Shown in pieces: positions 1 to 10,848 of a DNA stretch of 64,000 bases (its first letter is position 1; each line of letters starts with the position of its first letter). Under the pieces are notes generated by a model. The model saw only the letters and a program-made list of their open reading frames with translations, was not told the DNA's origin and did no database searches. Position numbers and translations under genes: made by a program. The stretch is from Shewanella sp. MBTL60-112-B2 (GTDB lineage Bacteria; Pseudomonadota; Gammaproteobacteria; Enterobacterales; Shewanellaceae): assembly GCF_019655055.1 (NCBI RefSeq), contig NZ_BPFA01000016.1, positions 1-64,000 of the forward strand, given 5' to 3'.

Positions 1-84
1 AATAATAATGTTTAAATTTTGCACATTTTAGCGACGTAATTGCATGTTTTTAATGTGTTCGCGGCTAACCCATGGTGGAAGACA

Positions 85-930
<846 letters not shown>

Positions 931-996
931 CTATAACCGCTAAAAATAATTAATCACTAACCAAGCTGTGTAGAATAAGCGCATTGGTTAGCAAAG

Positions 997-1035
997 AGGC
1001 GAACTCCCGACTTGCATTGGGACTTCGCCTTTTTA
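997..1035 (+). terminator. Rho-independent terminator
   Basis: Stem AGGCGAA-C-TCCC pairs with GGGA-C-TTCGCCT (one C/C mismatch) around a ten-base loop, followed by a T-run. It lies after the TPR-like gene and before the lipoprotein gene. Confidence 0.75.
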
Positions 1036-1076
1036 TTTATTTAGCTGGCTTAGAATTAGTTATGAGGAGAGCTTGT

Positions 1077-1370
1077 ATGAATTTTCGTTCGTTGTGTTTA
1101 CTTGGTATGGCGTCAATAGGCTTAGTGGCTTGCACTCAGTCTCCTGAATGGACACTATTGTATTATCCAGATAGTCAAACTCAGCCCAGCGTTGAGCAGT
1201 CAGCCAGCTTTATTAATGGCTATTATGAAACTATCGAACAGTGCCATGCCAAAGGAAAAGGCCTAATCCGCTTAGAAGGCGATATTGGTGGTCACTATAT
1301 TTGTGGTTATCAGTGTCAAGGCGATGGTCAGTCGCTGAGCTGTCAGAGTGTGATTGCTTCAGGAGGCTAG
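1077..1370 (+). CDS. Small Cys-rich lipoprotein, function unknown
   Basis: About 97 residues. The chosen ATG at 1077 has a good AGGAG ribosome site at 1065-1069 and starts a lipoprotein signal ending in the lipobox LVAC (Cys about residue 19), so the mature protein should be membrane-anchored after signal peptidase II cleavage. The mature part has four further cysteines (EQCH, ICGYQCQ, LSCQS) suggesting disulfides in the periplasm. A longer frame begins upstream at 984 but would bury the lipoprotein signal. It stands alone between a terminator and selO. I do not recognise the family. Confidence 0.75.
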   Translation: MNFRSLCLLGMASIGLVACTQSPEWTLLYYPDSQTQPSVEQSASFINGYYETIEQCHAKGKGLIRLEGDIGGHYICGYQCQGDGQSLSCQSVIASGG

Positions 1371-1437
1371 CCATTAAATACGCCTTGTCTCAGCCGAAAT
1401 GTCTCAGTCGAAATTTAAAGCAATATAGGTGCGCCGT

Positions 1438-2889
1438 ATGCGATTAAAACAAGACTTTTTTGAACAGCTGCCGGAATTCTATTCGCAAGTCTTTCCATTA
1501 GGCATTAGCGATCCGCACTGGCTAGCTTGGAGCCAAGATGCGGCGGAACTCATCGACCTAAAACAGCCCAGTGATGAGCTACTGCAGGGGCTATCTGGCA
1601 ATGCGAGTATCGATGGTGCAAGTTATTATGCACAGGTCTACAGCGGCCACCAGTTTGGCGGTTACTCTCCTCAGCTGGGTGATGGTCGCTCAATCATCCT
1701 CGGTGAGGCTCTAGGGCCACAAGGCGCTTGGGATGTGGCTTTAAAAGGTGCAGGCCCAACACCTTACTCACGCCATGGCGATGGTCGCGCAGTGATGCGC
1801 TCAGCTGTGCGGGAGTTTTTAATCTCAGAAGCTCTGCATCACCTGCATATTCCTACAACCCGTGCATTAGCGGTTATTGGCTCAGATCTGCCCGTATGGC
1901 GTGAAACCCAAGAAACAGCGGCAATAACGGTACGCTTAGCTAAGAGTCATATTCGTTTCGGGCATTTTGAGTATTTTTGCCACAGTGAACGCGGTGCACC
2001 GGCAAAACTGAAGCAATTACTGGATTTCACCATCAGGCAGCATTACCCCGATTTAAGCTGTGATAGTGCAGGCTATAAGGCGTGGTTTATGCGAGTGGTG
2101 AGTGACACGGCTAAGATGATAGCTAATTGGCAGGCGATAGGTTTTGCCCACGGAGTCATGAACACTGATAATATGTCGATTCTTGGGGATACATTCGATT
2201 TCGGCCCGTTTGCCTTTCTAGACACCTTCAAAGAAGACTTTATCTGTAATCATTCGGATCCTGAAGGGCGTTATGCCTTTGGTCAGCAGCCGGGAATAGG
2301 GCTGTGGAACTTACAACGTTTAGCCCAGGCACTATCGCCCATCATAGCTTCAGATGATTTGATTGAGTCTCTGAATTTATATCAAGTGGAACTGGTTAGG
2401 CATTATTTAGTATTAATGCGCAGCAAGTTGGGGTTAATGACTTCTACAGAAGAAGTCGAGCAGGACGAACATGACTTAGCCTTGATTGGTGGCTTCACGG
2501 GTTTGATGGAGCGTAATCAGTTAGATCACACTAATACTTGGCGTCGATTTGGGCAACTGGATCCTAACTCTGAGAAGTCGTCTTTACGGGATGATTTTGT
2601 CGATTTAAATGGTTTCGACACTTGGTATCAAGCCTATCAGGCTCGACTCGGAAAAGTTGACGATGTAGGCCTGTGGCAGAGTGAGCGAAATAGCGTTAAC
2701 CCTAAATACATTTTACGTAATTATTTAGCCCAAGAGGCGATAATTGCCGTCGAGCAAGGCGACTTGAAACCCTTGCAGCAGCTACAACATTTGCTACAAA
2801 GACCTTTCGACGAGCAGGTAGAGTTTGAAGGCATGGCCAAGCGACCGCCGGATTGGGGCCAAGGCTTAATTATGTCATGCAGTAGTTAA
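1438..2889 (+). CDS. selO: Protein adenylyltransferase SelO (YdiU family)
   Basis: SelO is a pseudokinase-fold enzyme that transfers AMP from ATP onto Ser/Thr/Tyr of target proteins in redox homeostasis. The translation carries the family signatures [18 protein letters not shown] (nucleotide region), [13 protein letters not shown] and [11 protein letters not shown] (metal-binding and catalytic loop) and the C-terminal CSS that replaces the selenocysteine-containing end of eukaryotic homologues. Length (about 483 residues) is that of bacterial SelO. The ATG at 1438 is favoured because AGGTG lies just before it; a GTG nine bases upstream is in frame. It stands apart from its neighbours with 45 bases to the DUF3630 gene. 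Confidence 0.95.
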   Translation: MRLKQDFFEQLPEFYSQVFPLGISDPHWLAWSQDAAELIDLKQPSDELLQGLSGNASIDGASYYAQVYSGHQFGGYSPQLGDGRSIILGEALGPQGAWDVALKGAGPTPYSRHGDGRAVMRSAVREFLISEALHHLHIPTTRALAVIGSDLPVWRETQETAAITVRLAKSHIRFGHFEYFCHSERGAPAKLKQLLDFTIRQHYPDLSCDSAGYKAWFMRVVSDTAKMIANWQAIGFAHGVMNTDNMSILGDTFDFGPFAFLDTFKEDFICNHSDPEGRYAFGQQPGIGLWNLQRLAQALSPIIASDDLIESLNLYQVELVRHYLVLMRSKLGLMTSTEEVEQDEHDLALIGGFTGLMERNQLDHTNTWRRFGQLDPNSEKSSLRDDFVDLNGFDTWYQAYQARLGKVDDVGLWQSERNSVNPKYILRNYLAQEAIIAVEQGDLKPLQQLQHLLQRPFDEQVEFEGMAKRPPDWGQGLIMSCSS

Positions 2890-2933
2890 ACTGCAGAGCT
2901 TGTCGTCATTAAAACAACAATAAGAGTAAATGA

Positions 2934-3230
2934 ATGCAATTAACTTCAATTAAATTAGATCGCGAAACTCTGAGTTTAGCGGTGCAGGCTGATATTGATT
3001 TTGAGCAGTTTGAATCGTTTGCCGAGCCCTTTGCCAAAGCGCTGGATTGCCGTGTGGTTGAAAGGCAATGGGGTGCCGACCGCCATCAGTGGCTACTGGA
3101 GTTTGAAGGCACACACCTGCAGCTACACTATGAGTTTTATGGGGATATCTGCTGGTTATCGACAGATAGAGAAGATGAATACGAAGTTTTGGTTTATCTT
3201 GCCGAGTTAATGAAGCCTTATACCAATTAG
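2934..3230 (+). CDS. DUF3630 family small protein
   Basis: Small acidic, soluble protein of 98 residues with no signal peptide or membrane segment. The pattern of short strands ending in LEFEGTHLQLHYEFYGDICWLSTDREDE resembles DUF3630 proteins, common downstream of selO in Shewanella as far as I recall; that family has no established function. The start ATG at 2934 follows AAGAGTAA. Family assignment is from memory, moderately sure. Confidence 0.75.
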   Translation: MQLTSIKLDRETLSLAVQADIDFEQFESFAEPFAKALDCRVVERQWGADRHQWLLEFEGTHLQLHYEFYGDICWLSTDREDEYEVLVYLAELMKPYTN

Positions 3231-3318
3231 TATTCTTAGTAGTAAACAGCACTAAATAAGCATGAATATATTTACAATTTGAAGGTCAATCTAGGCCTTC
3301 ACCATTGAGCATAATCAA

Positions 3319-4347
3319 ATGAATATCGATCCACCTAAGACGGTAATTGAGCAAGGCTCAGATTCGGCTTTTCACTATCAAGCCTTGACGCCAGACCTTA
3401 TTTTAACCGCTATTGAAACTCTTGGGATCTATCCTGAAACCGGGCTGTTAGCACTCAATAGTTATGAGAACAGGGTTTATCAGTTCCGTTGTGACAGAGG
3501 CCAGCGCTATGTGGTTAAGTTTTACCGCCCTGAGCGCTGGAGCGATGAGCAGATCCAAGAGGAGCATGACTTTTCAGCCGCCCTTGCAGAGCAAGAGGTG
3601 CCCATTGCCACACCGGTGATAATTGACGGTAAGTCACTGCACGAGTATCAGGGCTTTAGATTTGCCCTGTTCCCCTCTATTGGTGGCCGTGCTTTTGAGG
3701 TCGATAATCTTGACCAGCTAGAGCAGGTAGGGCGTTTTATCGGCCGTATTCATCAATATTCAAAGCAGGCTAATTTTAAATACCGAGATGTGATGTCACC
3801 TAAATTATTGGGGGAAGAATCACTTGGTTGGCTTAAGTCATCAGGACACATTCCTGCCAGTTTAGAGCTGCCTTATTTTACTGTGGTGGAGCAGATCTTA
3901 GAAAAAGCCTCATCGCTATGGCTACCTGAGAGTTATCAAGCAATCAGGCTTCATGGCGATCTGCATCCTAGTAATATCTTATGGACACCGGATGGCCCGG
4001 GCTTTGTCGATCTCGATGACGCTAAAATGGGACCCGCAGTGCAGGATATTTGGATGATGCTCGCAGGAGATAGGCCGCAACAGCTTCTACAGCTCGAAGT
4101 CTTGCTAGAAGGCTATGAAGAATTCTGTGAATTCGATAGTCGCGAACTTAAGTTGATAGAGCCGCTTAGAGCGATGCGCATGTTACATTACAATGCGTGG
4201 CTCAGCCGTCGCTGGGGCGATCCAGCCTTTCCAATGAACTTCCCTTGGTTTGCTGAGGATAAGTATTGGGAGCAGCAAATTTTAGCCTTTAAAGAGCAGT
4301 TAGCGGTACTGGATGAAGCACCATTGAGTCTCATTCCTCAGTATTAA
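3319..4347 (+). CDS. srkA: Stress response serine/threonine kinase SrkA (YihE/RdoA)
   Basis: Cytoplasmic protein kinase of the APH/choline-kinase fold that protects gamma-proteobacteria from envelope and oxidative stress. Visible motifs: the ATP-lysine region YVVKFYRPERW, the catalytic loop RLHGDLHPSNILW (His-Gly-Asp with downstream Asn) and the metal-binding FVDLDDA. Length (342) fits the family. It sits 125 bases upstream of dsbA in the same direction, the arrangement known from E. coli yihE-dsbA, where the two are partly co-transcribed under Cpx control. Confidence 0.93.
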   Translation: MNIDPPKTVIEQGSDSAFHYQALTPDLILTAIETLGIYPETGLLALNSYENRVYQFRCDRGQRYVVKFYRPERWSDEQIQEEHDFSAALAEQEVPIATPVIIDGKSLHEYQGFRFALFPSIGGRAFEVDNLDQLEQVGRFIGRIHQYSKQANFKYRDVMSPKLLGEESLGWLKSSGHIPASLELPYFTVVEQILEKASSLWLPESYQAIRLHGDLHPSNILWTPDGPGFVDLDDAKMGPAVQDIWMMLAGDRPQQLLQLEVLLEGYEEFCEFDSRELKLIEPLRAMRMLHYNAWLSRRWGDPAFPMNFPWFAEDKYWEQQILAFKEQLAVLDEAPLSLIPQY

Positions 4348-4472
4348 TACTGCTGAAGACACTTATTTTGTAACAGAAAAATGAACTTTTGCGCTTGAGG
4401 TAGACTCGAAAGCACATTATGTTATGTCCAAATTATTAGCGTGATGCACGATTTGCATCGAGGGGAAGTTAA

Positions 4473-5084
4473 ATGAAAAAAGCTCTACTAGTTGCATTTG
4501 CACTATTGATGGCACCTATGGCTGCAATGGCTGCTCAATACGAAGAAGGTGTACATTACACGGTCATTAACGAAGGTCCGGGTACCGCTAAGCCAGAGAT
4601 TGCCGAGTTCTTCTCTTTCTATTGCCCACACTGCTACACCTTTGCTAAAGAGCAGGTGCCTAAAATCAAGGCAACACTTCCAGAAGGTGTGACTTTTAAG
4701 CAGAACCACGTTGAGTTTATCGGTCGTGAAATGGGTGTTGAGATGTCTCGTGCATTCGCCATCGCACACCAGTTAAAGATTGAAGAAAAGATGGAGCATG
4801 CTCTATTTTCTGCTATTCAAGATAAGAAGCAGCGTTTCACTAACCTTGATGATATTAAGGCGCTTTTTGTTGTTAATGGTGTAGAACCTAAAGCATTCGA
4901 TGCGGCAGCTAACTCATTTATGGTTAACGCGCAGATGTCTAAGATGAAGCGTGACACTGAGAATGGCAAGATTGCAGGCGTACCTGCATTGGTGGTTAAC
5001 GGTAAATACCGTGTTGAGACTGGTGCTATCAAGTCTTACCAAGAGCTACTCGACATCGCTTATTACCTAGCAACGCAAAAGTAA
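4473..5084 (+). CDS. dsbA: Thiol:disulfide interchange protein DsbA
   Basis: Periplasmic oxidase that introduces disulfides into exported proteins and is re-oxidised by DsbB. A Sec signal peptide (MKKALLVAFALLMAPMAAMA, cut after about residue 20) is followed by a thioredoxin fold with the active site CPHC in FFSFYCPHCYTF, the inserted helical domain, and the cis-proline loop GVPALVVNG. Length of 203 matches DsbA. SD AGGGGAAG precedes the ATG. A strong terminator follows at 5103. This periplasm will need many disulfide- and haem-handling factors given the cytochrome modules downstream. Confidence 0.96.
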   Translation: MKKALLVAFALLMAPMAAMAAQYEEGVHYTVINEGPGTAKPEIAEFFSFYCPHCYTFAKEQVPKIKATLPEGVTFKQNHVEFIGREMGVEMSRAFAIAHQLKIEEKMEHALFSAIQDKKQRFTNLDDIKALFVVNGVEPKAFDAAANSFMVNAQMSKMKRDTENGKIAGVPALVVNGKYRVETGAIKSYQELLDIAYYLATQK

Positions 5085-5102
5085 TTTGCAGCGAAATAGA
5101 TT

Positions 5103-5129
5103 AAAAGGAGCCTAAAGGCTCCTTTTTTT
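5103..5129 (+). terminator. dsbA terminator
   Basis: Perfect stem AAAAGGAGCC / GGCTCCTTTT with TAAA loop and a seven-base T-run, 18 bases after the dsbA stop. Confidence 0.93.
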
Positions 5130-5268
5130 ATGCATTTGATTGTCATAGATATTCCCAGGTTTCACCGCTTTTGATTTAAATTTTTACATTTTTTTGCTCA
5201 AAAAAATGAAACTCTCATGGTACAAATCGTGTCCAACAAATAACAACAAAGGTTGTCGGGAGGGTCTT

Positions 5269-5481
5269 ATGAGAGTTTTTCCTGTCTATGCACCAAAACT
5301 TATCGTAAAGCATGCGCGCATTTTTCTGACTGGGGTGATCTGGGTGAAAGATCTAGGTCGACTAGAGTTTGATAAGGGGAGGTTTTTACTGCCAAGAAAA
5401 AGCCTGCCTAAAATTAAGCAGGCTATTTTAGAGCTCAATGAATTGATTGAGGCTCAGAATAACGAGATGCACACAGCATAG
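5269..5481 (+). CDS. Small basic protein, function unknown
   Basis: Seventy residues, lysine/arginine-rich first half (MRVFPVYAPKLIVKHARIF) then a predicted helix near the end (PKIKQAILELNELIEAQNNE). The start at 5269 is chosen because GGGAGGG lies at 5258-5264; the open frame extends upstream to 5194 without a convincing ribosome site. It converges with zapB, only 13 bases apart. No family recognised; a nucleic-acid-binding or regulatory role would be guesswork. Confidence 0.6.
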   Translation: MRVFPVYAPKLIVKHARIFLTGVIWVKDLGRLEFDKGRFLLPRKSLPKIKQAILELNELIEAQNNEMHTA

Positions 5482-5494
5482 CGTTTGAAATTTA

Positions 5495-5698
5495 TTAGTT
5501 TACTTCTTCGTTTAGTAGACCAACTAGGCCAGTCACTTTCTCATTCCAAGAGTTAAGTTCCTGCTGTAATTGTTGGTTCTGTTCAGACAGGCCAGTGCTT
5601 GTCTGCTTCTCTTCTTCAAGCTCCATTTTTAGTAGCTCGATAGTTTCTAGTGCGGCTTGGATTTTTGTTTCCAATTTCGATAATAATTCTAGGCTCAT
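5495..5698 (-). CDS. zapB: Cell division protein ZapB
   Basis: ZapB is a small coiled-coil protein that bridges FtsZ/ZapA rings to the MatP-bound terminus. This 67-residue protein is almost one continuous coiled coil ([28 protein letters not shown]) with Gln/Asn-rich middle and no membrane segment, slightly shorter than E. coli ZapB (81). The opening [13 protein letters not shown] matches the E. coli opening in pattern. ATG at 5698 has AGGGACTC upstream on the minus strand. Confidence 0.88.
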   Translation of the reverse strand: MSLELLSKLETKIQAALETIELLKMELEEEKQTSTGLSEQNQQLQQELNSWNEKVTGLVGLLNEEVN

Positions 5699-5878
5699 GG
5701 CGAGTCCCTTTGATAGCGAGATGATAGCTCCGATTCTAGCAGTGACGTGGCATTGCTGAATAGTTAATTATGCTAAATGAAGAAAAAATAGCCGATAAAA
5801 TTGACAAAAATGTTTTTTTTTTGCACTTGTTGCTAAGTAGTTAGTATTCTTCTAATTATTTCCTATTGAATCCTGCCC

Positions 5879-7360
5879 ATGTTGGATAATTTTCTGGTAC
5901 TCATTCCGCTTCTGCTAACGCTGACTTTGGCTCTGTTATTGCGCAGAACCTTAGTGGCCCTGGGTGTCGGGATTGTCTCTGGTGCACTGATCTTAACCGA
6001 GTTCAATTTAACCCAGTCTGTCGTATATATGGCTGATAAAGCCTGGCTACAACTTTATCGTGATGGCCAATGGCAGACGTGGCACTTAAATGTGCTCGCA
6101 GCCATGGTATTGCTTGGGATGATGACTCAAGTATTGGCCCGCGGTGGGGCGGTTAAGTTATTTGCCGATTGGTTATATCACAGGATTAGTAGTGGTCGTC
6201 AGGCGCGGATCGGAGTGGTGCTGCTGGGTTGGCTGGTATTTATCGACGGCATATTCAGTTGTTTAGCCGTGGGTCATGTTTGTCAGCCCTTAAGTCAAAG
6301 ATACAAGATGCCACCTGAGCAAATTGCTTATTTAGTCGATTCAAATGCTTCGCCTCTGTGTGCTTTATTACCATTTTCGAGTTGGGGCCCCTATGTGATG
6401 GCGATCTTGGCCGGGATAACCTTATTACCCCTTACGCCGCTAGAGTCTTTTATCGAAATGGCAAAAATAAATTTTTATGCGGTCACCGTGGTGTTGCTAT
6501 CTTTGTTGGTTGCCTGGTTTGGTATTGGTTTTAATTCAGAATCAGCTCCGCTTCAAAGCAGTGAGCAAGTCGATGTTGGTAATCCATGGCTACTTGGACT
6601 GCCAATGGCCAGTTTGCTATTAGCTTCTATCGGCCTAACTTTATATTCGGGGGCGAGCAATGCTCAGGGAACAAGTCTTAGCGAGTGGATCTCTGCAGCC
6701 GATATAGGTGCTGCCATGCGTAATGCCTGCCTAATTGCCATCTCACTTGCTCTGTTGATGCTAAAGATAAGCGGCCGCAGTATCTCGTTATTATTGGCCG
6801 ATCTCCTATCTGGATTGCGCTCAATGAGTTTCGCTATTTCTATCTTACTTTTTACTTGGATGATAGGCGCGGTGATTGCCGATCTTGGCGTGGCTAAGTT
6901 GCTCGCTGGCTGGGCAGAGCAATTTCTCTCGAAAGAGTTGCTCATTGCCGGTACTTTTTTATTGTGTGCAATAATGGCGTTTACCACAGGATCTAGCTGG
7001 GGAACCTTCGCAATAATGATCCCAATCGGGGCTGAAGTGGCATTAACCTTAGACCAAGCTCTGTTATTACCCGCGCTAAGTGCTGTGATGGCGGGTTCTG
7101 TATTTGGTGACCATTGCTCACCGATCTCCGACACCAGCGTGATCAGTGCGACCAGTTCTGGCTGTGCCCCTCATGATCACGTGGTCACGCAGTTGCCCTT
7201 TGCAATTATTGCTGCCTTGAGCTCAGTGCTTGGCTTTCAACTTATTAACCTAGATGTGTCGGTATTTTGGACTTGGCTAGCGGTGATTGTGACTGCGCTG
7301 ACGCTATTAGCTGGTTATCAAAAGTTTAATCAAAGTGAGCGATTATCCCTATCAGCATAG
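5879..7360 (+). CDS. NhaC-family Na+/H+ antiporter
   Basis: Inner-membrane transporter of 493 residues with about eleven hydrophobic helices. Features of the NhaC/IT superfamily are visible: FIDGIFSCLAVGHVCQPLS, the SNASPLCALLPFSSWGPYVM loop, TGSSWGTFAIMIPIG, and GSVFGDHCSPISDTSVISATSSGC near the end, which match the conserved DHxSPISDT signature. Predicted role is sodium or organic-substrate/proton exchange. It is monocistronic, bounded by a strong bidirectional terminator at 7388. Exact substrate cannot be told from sequence. Confidence 0.9.
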   Translation: MLDNFLVLIPLLLTLTLALLLRRTLVALGVGIVSGALILTEFNLTQSVVYMADKAWLQLYRDGQWQTWHLNVLAAMVLLGMMTQVLARGGAVKLFADWLYHRISSGRQARIGVVLLGWLVFIDGIFSCLAVGHVCQPLSQRYKMPPEQIAYLVDSNASPLCALLPFSSWGPYVMAILAGITLLPLTPLESFIEMAKINFYAVTVVLLSLLVAWFGIGFNSESAPLQSSEQVDVGNPWLLGLPMASLLLASIGLTLYSGASNAQGTSLSEWISAADIGAAMRNACLIAISLALLMLKISGRSISLLLADLLSGLRSMSFAISILLFTWMIGAVIADLGVAKLLAGWAEQFLSKELLIAGTFLLCAIMAFTTGSSWGTFAIMIPIGAEVALTLDQALLLPALSAVMAGSVFGDHCSPISDTSVISATSSGCAPHDHVVTQLPFAIIAALSSVLGFQLINLDVSVFWTWLAVIVTALTLLAGYQKFNQSERLSLSA

Positions 7361-7387
7361 CTGTCACTTAGTGGGTTATCGCATAGC

Positions 7388-7425
7388 AAAAAGCCGCCAA
7401 CTAACTTGGTTAGTTGGCGGCTTTT
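7388..7425. terminator. Bidirectional terminator
   Basis: Perfect inverted repeat: AAAAGCCGCCAACTAAC, three-base loop, GTTAGTTGGCGGCTTTT. It serves the NhaC gene on plus and the beta-barrel gene on minus. Confidence 0.95.
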
Positions 7426-7441
7426 CTAGAGGCCGCAGCGC

Positions 7442-8062
7442 TTAGAAACGGTAGTCAACTGATAGGTAAAGCTGTTGGCTATCGTTTAATGAGGCGCTTT
7501 CTGAGCCAGCAACTACACCGTTATATGGCGTTGGCTGAGCACCACTTACATCGTAATCTTGCTTTAGGTAGCGGTAACCGATCTCGGTGCTCACCTTGTC
7601 GTTAATCTTATACATTAGACCTGTTTGACCACCCCAAACAAAGCGATTTTTTGAATCTAGCGAGCTAGCGTCTGGGCTGATGTGGTTCATACCTGCCGTC
7701 GCACCAATAAACCAATTCAGTTTGTTGCTGTCACCTAGTCCAACTAAGTAGTCGTAAGACATTAAGAAGCTTTGCTGACGGCTAAGGTCATCTGAGTTGT
7801 AAGAGTAAGTACCGTAAACACGGTTAGCATCATTTAAGTAAACACCTGCTCTGACTTCATAGATGACGTTGTTTTCGGTTTCTTTCAGATGTTCAGTTTG
7901 AGAGCCACCCTCAATTGGGTTTTGTAATTCAGGGTCATAAGAGCCTTTGTAAGTGTTTTGCTGTGCGCCAACACCGCCACCAATGAACCAGTCTGCAGCC
8001 ATAGTTGGTGCCGAGATTGCTGTTGCCATTACAGATGCTAAGATAAGTGATTTAGTTTTCAT
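7442..8062 (-). CDS. OmpA-like outer-membrane beta-barrel protein
   Basis: Predicted eight-stranded outer-membrane barrel of about 206 residues: Sec signal MKTKSLILASVMATAISAPTMA cut before ADWFIGGGVG, alternating amphipathic strands (YEVRAGVYL, VYGTYSYN, YRYLKQDYDV) and a C-terminal YLSVDYRF ending in Phe, the BAM recognition signature. Start chosen at 8062 because GGGAG lies just upstream; five further codons are open. Similar barrels are common in Shewanella; its partner and ligand are unknown. Confidence 0.88.
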   Translation of the reverse strand: MKTKSLILASVMATAISAPTMAADWFIGGGVGAQQNTYKGSYDPELQNPIEGGSQTEHLKETENNVIYEVRAGVYLNDANRVYGTYSYNSDDLSRQQSFLMSYDYLVGLGDSNKLNWFIGATAGMNHISPDASSLDSKNRFVWGGQTGLMYKINDKVSTEIGYRYLKQDYDVSGAQPTPYNGVVAGSESASLNDSQQLYLSVDYRF

Positions 8063-8304
8063 GTTGTGCTCCCACACTAGATAAATTGTTTAGGTGTTGC
8101 GTTTTGTTGGACACATCATAGGGGGGACTAGCTGAATAATAACTGAATGATATTAACGATCGATGATGTTGATTATTTTGCTATAAAGGCGGTAAGCACT
8201 AATTGGTAAGTTATTGAAAATTTATTAATTAGCTAATTCATACTATATAAATAAGTCGAATAGGCTTGTCACCTAATGGCAAGTTAATAAAAGTTGAGGT
8301 CACA

Positions 8305-9648
8305 ATGGAATTGGTCTTTATTCATGGATGGAGTGTAACCCATACAGACACTTATGCTCAGCTACCACAGGCATTAGTTAAGCTGCTGGGGGATGAGATA
8401 AACCTGACTATTCGCCATATCCATCTAGGCCGATATATCAGCTTCGATGACGCTGTTCGGTTGACTGATATCGCCAAAGCTTTCAATGATGCACGGCTCG
8501 AGCTGCTAGGTGAAAAGCCTTTTGCGGTGATAGCTCACTCTACTGGGGGACCGGTTATTCGGCAGTGGCTGCAAACATTTTTTAGTGGCGATAACTTTGC
8601 CCGTTGCCCGCTAACTCACTTAATTATGCTGGCTCCAGCTAATCACGGTTCGGCCTTAGCACAGTTAGGAAAGTCGCGAGTCGGTCGTATCAAGAGCTTT
8701 TTTTCCGGGGTGGAGCCGGGGCAAGGGATCTTAGATTGGTTAGAACTAGGTAGTGATGGCCAGTATGATTTGAATCGATATTGGCTGGACAATTTCAGCC
8801 TCAATGGCCCTTTGCCATTTGTGCTTACAGGTGAGGCTATCGACAGCCAGTTCTATGATTATCTTAATAGCTATACCGGTGAGGAAGGCTCTGACGGAGT
8901 AGTGCGGGTGGCATCGGCTAACCTTAACTTTTCACACCTGTTGCTAACCGAAACCGCGCACACTTGCGAGGGCTTTGACAAGCGTTGCATTGCAGCACTT
9001 AAGTTGAGCCAGCACTCCATAGCTAGCCAGCAAACGGCCTTCGAAGTGATAAAAAGTGCCAGCCATAGTGGTAGCAGAAAAGGCATTATGGGCTCAGTAA
9101 CAGTCCGCAATGCAAAAAATAAATCTGTGGTGCAGCGTATCGCTCAATGTTTGAAGGTGACTAACCCTCAGCAATATCGACAGCTCGCCAATGAGATGAG
9201 TCAAGCAAACTCAATTAAGCGTAAACCTAGGGCTTGCATGCTGGTGGTCAGAGTGACCGACGATACCGGGCTGCCTATAGAAGATTTCGATATATTATTA
9301 CTCTCTGGGCCCAAGTTCGTTCCCGGTGAGTTTAGCAAAGGTTTTATGCTTGATAAGCAGAAAAACCATACCAATAAGCATGTGCTGACGTTCTACTTTA
9401 ATGCCGATAAGTTAGCTAAGGTTCGTGAGGGTAAAATCGGTTTTAGAGTCGAGCCTAGGCCCAATAGTGGTATGTGTTATTACCATAGTGCAGAGTTTCA
9501 ATCCGAAACTAATCAGGTTCATGATTTGCTGCAGGCCGACCAAACGACCATGGTGGATATCATACTTAATCGGCAGATTAACCCTAAAGTTTTTAGTTTA
9601 GTGCCACCTGATCTGGCGGGGGATTTTTCTCAGTTAGTAAATAATTAA
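8305..9648 (+). CDS. Alpha/beta-hydrolase, lipase/phospholipase-like
   Basis: 447-residue hydrolase without a signal peptide. The N-terminus MELVFIHGWSVTHTD carries the HG oxyanion motif, and FAVIAHSTGGPVIRQWL contains the nucleophile elbow A-H-S-T-G (GxSxG-type with Ala first). Asp and His partners are probably in the GSDGVVRV and AHTCEGF segments (ETAHTCEGF resembles the HHLG/H loop of lipases). The C-terminal 150 residues form a separate beta-rich domain (ACMLVVRVTDDTGLPIEDFDILLL). Start at 8305 uses GAGG at 8296-8299. It stands alone; substrate is unknown. Confidence 0.82.
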   Translation: MELVFIHGWSVTHTDTYAQLPQALVKLLGDEINLTIRHIHLGRYISFDDAVRLTDIAKAFNDARLELLGEKPFAVIAHSTGGPVIRQWLQTFFSGDNFARCPLTHLIMLAPANHGSALAQLGKSRVGRIKSFFSGVEPGQGILDWLELGSDGQYDLNRYWLDNFSLNGPLPFVLTGEAIDSQFYDYLNSYTGEEGSDGVVRVASANLNFSHLLLTETAHTCEGFDKRCIAALKLSQHSIASQQTAFEVIKSASHSGSRKGIMGSVTVRNAKNKSVVQRIAQCLKVTNPQQYRQLANEMSQANSIKRKPRACMLVVRVTDDTGLPIEDFDILLLSGPKFVPGEFSKGFMLDKQKNHTNKHVLTFYFNADKLAKVREGKIGFRVEPRPNSGMCYYHSAEFQSETNQVHDLLQADQTTMVDIILNRQINPKVFSLVPPDLAGDFSQLVNN

Positions 9649-9908
9649 GAATTATAAATGACTTTAGCTAAGGCTATGGCGGATATCGACTTTATCACTA
9701 GTGTTACGCCACTTGGCAGGTTATGATTCTTTATTGTTGGAGTTTTGGCTCTAATTTATTGCATAAACAGGGGCTATTTCAGATTGACTTCAGCTTGCTG
9801 AGTGATAATTAACCTAAGTTATTAGTGTTCTGTTATTGCTTTCGGCTAAACATCCCCATTGATACTCAAAAGACGATTTTATTTTTCTAGTAAAGGTTCA
9901 TTCTATAC

Positions 9909-10805
9909 ATGCTTAAAGCAACCCATTTCCTTGCAGCACTTTTAGTGCTGTTTTTTGTTTCTCCGGTTCAATCACAATCAATCGAGCGAGAGCCACAAAA
10001 ACCACGTTACGACAGAACGTTTCCAATCTGGGCCCAAGAGGCAATAGATTTAGGCCATGAGTTACCTAAGCCTTATGGTTTTTCAGTCAATTACATGACT
10101 ATGGACCAACCTCTAGTTGTCGATTCCGTTGGCTTCTCAGGCCTTCCAATAGGGCTAGATGACATATTAAGTATCAAGGGTAGTGAAGCGGTACAGGACT
10201 CTGAAACTCTCACATTTAGAGGCGATATGTGGGTACTCCCCTTTTTGAATCTGTACGGCGTTATTGGCCATACCAAAGGTAGTAGCGTTGCCAATGTGAA
10301 GCTAGAGGCGGACCTAACTGAAGTGTTACCGCCGATATATTGCAAGTTCAACCCTTGTAATGTCAGCAGTCCGGCATTCGATTTCGTATTGGACTTTAAA
10401 GGCACCACCTATGGTGTCGGCGGCACCTTAGTTGGCGGTATCGACAATTGGTTTGCCTTACTGGATGTCAATTACACCAATACTCGACTCAATATTCTCG
10501 ATGGCGAGATCAGCTCTATTGTGGTGTCTCCTCGTGCAGGTTACCGCACCAGTTACAACAACCATGATATTCAAATCTGGGTGGGTGCCATGTATCAAAA
10601 CGTGGAGCAAACATTCAGTGGTTACTTACGTGATATCGGCTTTCCCCTTGGTGATGCCAAGTTTGAGGTTAACCAGCACCTAGAAGATAAGTGGAACGGT
10701 TTAATTGGCAGTCAGGTGGGATTGACCAAGAACGTTGATCTGCTAATGGAGTTTGGTATTGGCACCCGTAGTAGCTTTATGATGAGCCTAGGTTACCGTT
10801 TTTAA
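9909..10805 (+). CDS. Outer-membrane beta-barrel protein, function unknown
   Basis: 298 residues with a Sec signal (MLKATHFLAALLVLFFVSPVQSQS) and a mature region rich in alternating aromatic/polar strands (WVLPFLNLYGVIGHTKG, WFALLDVNYTNTRLNI, IQIWVGAMYQNVEQTFSG) ending GYRF, which fits an outer-membrane barrel. A loop holds CKFNPC, a possible disulfide. It precedes the hydrolase lipoprotein / DUF4056 / Omp85-like genes by 43 bases in the same direction, so may be the first gene of that envelope operon. No family name recognised. Confidence 0.8.
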   Translation: MLKATHFLAALLVLFFVSPVQSQSIEREPQKPRYDRTFPIWAQEAIDLGHELPKPYGFSVNYMTMDQPLVVDSVGFSGLPIGLDDILSIKGSEAVQDSETLTFRGDMWVLPFLNLYGVIGHTKGSSVANVKLEADLTEVLPPIYCKFNPCNVSSPAFDFVLDFKGTTYGVGGTLVGGIDNWFALLDVNYTNTRLNILDGEISSIVVSPRAGYRTSYNNHDIQIWVGAMYQNVEQTFSGYLRDIGFPLGDAKFEVNQHLEDKWNGLIGSQVGLTKNVDLLMEFGIGTRSSFMMSLGYRF

Positions 10806-10848
10806 CAGCTCGTTTATAAAGTCCGTTTTAAAGACATTTGAGGTGAAG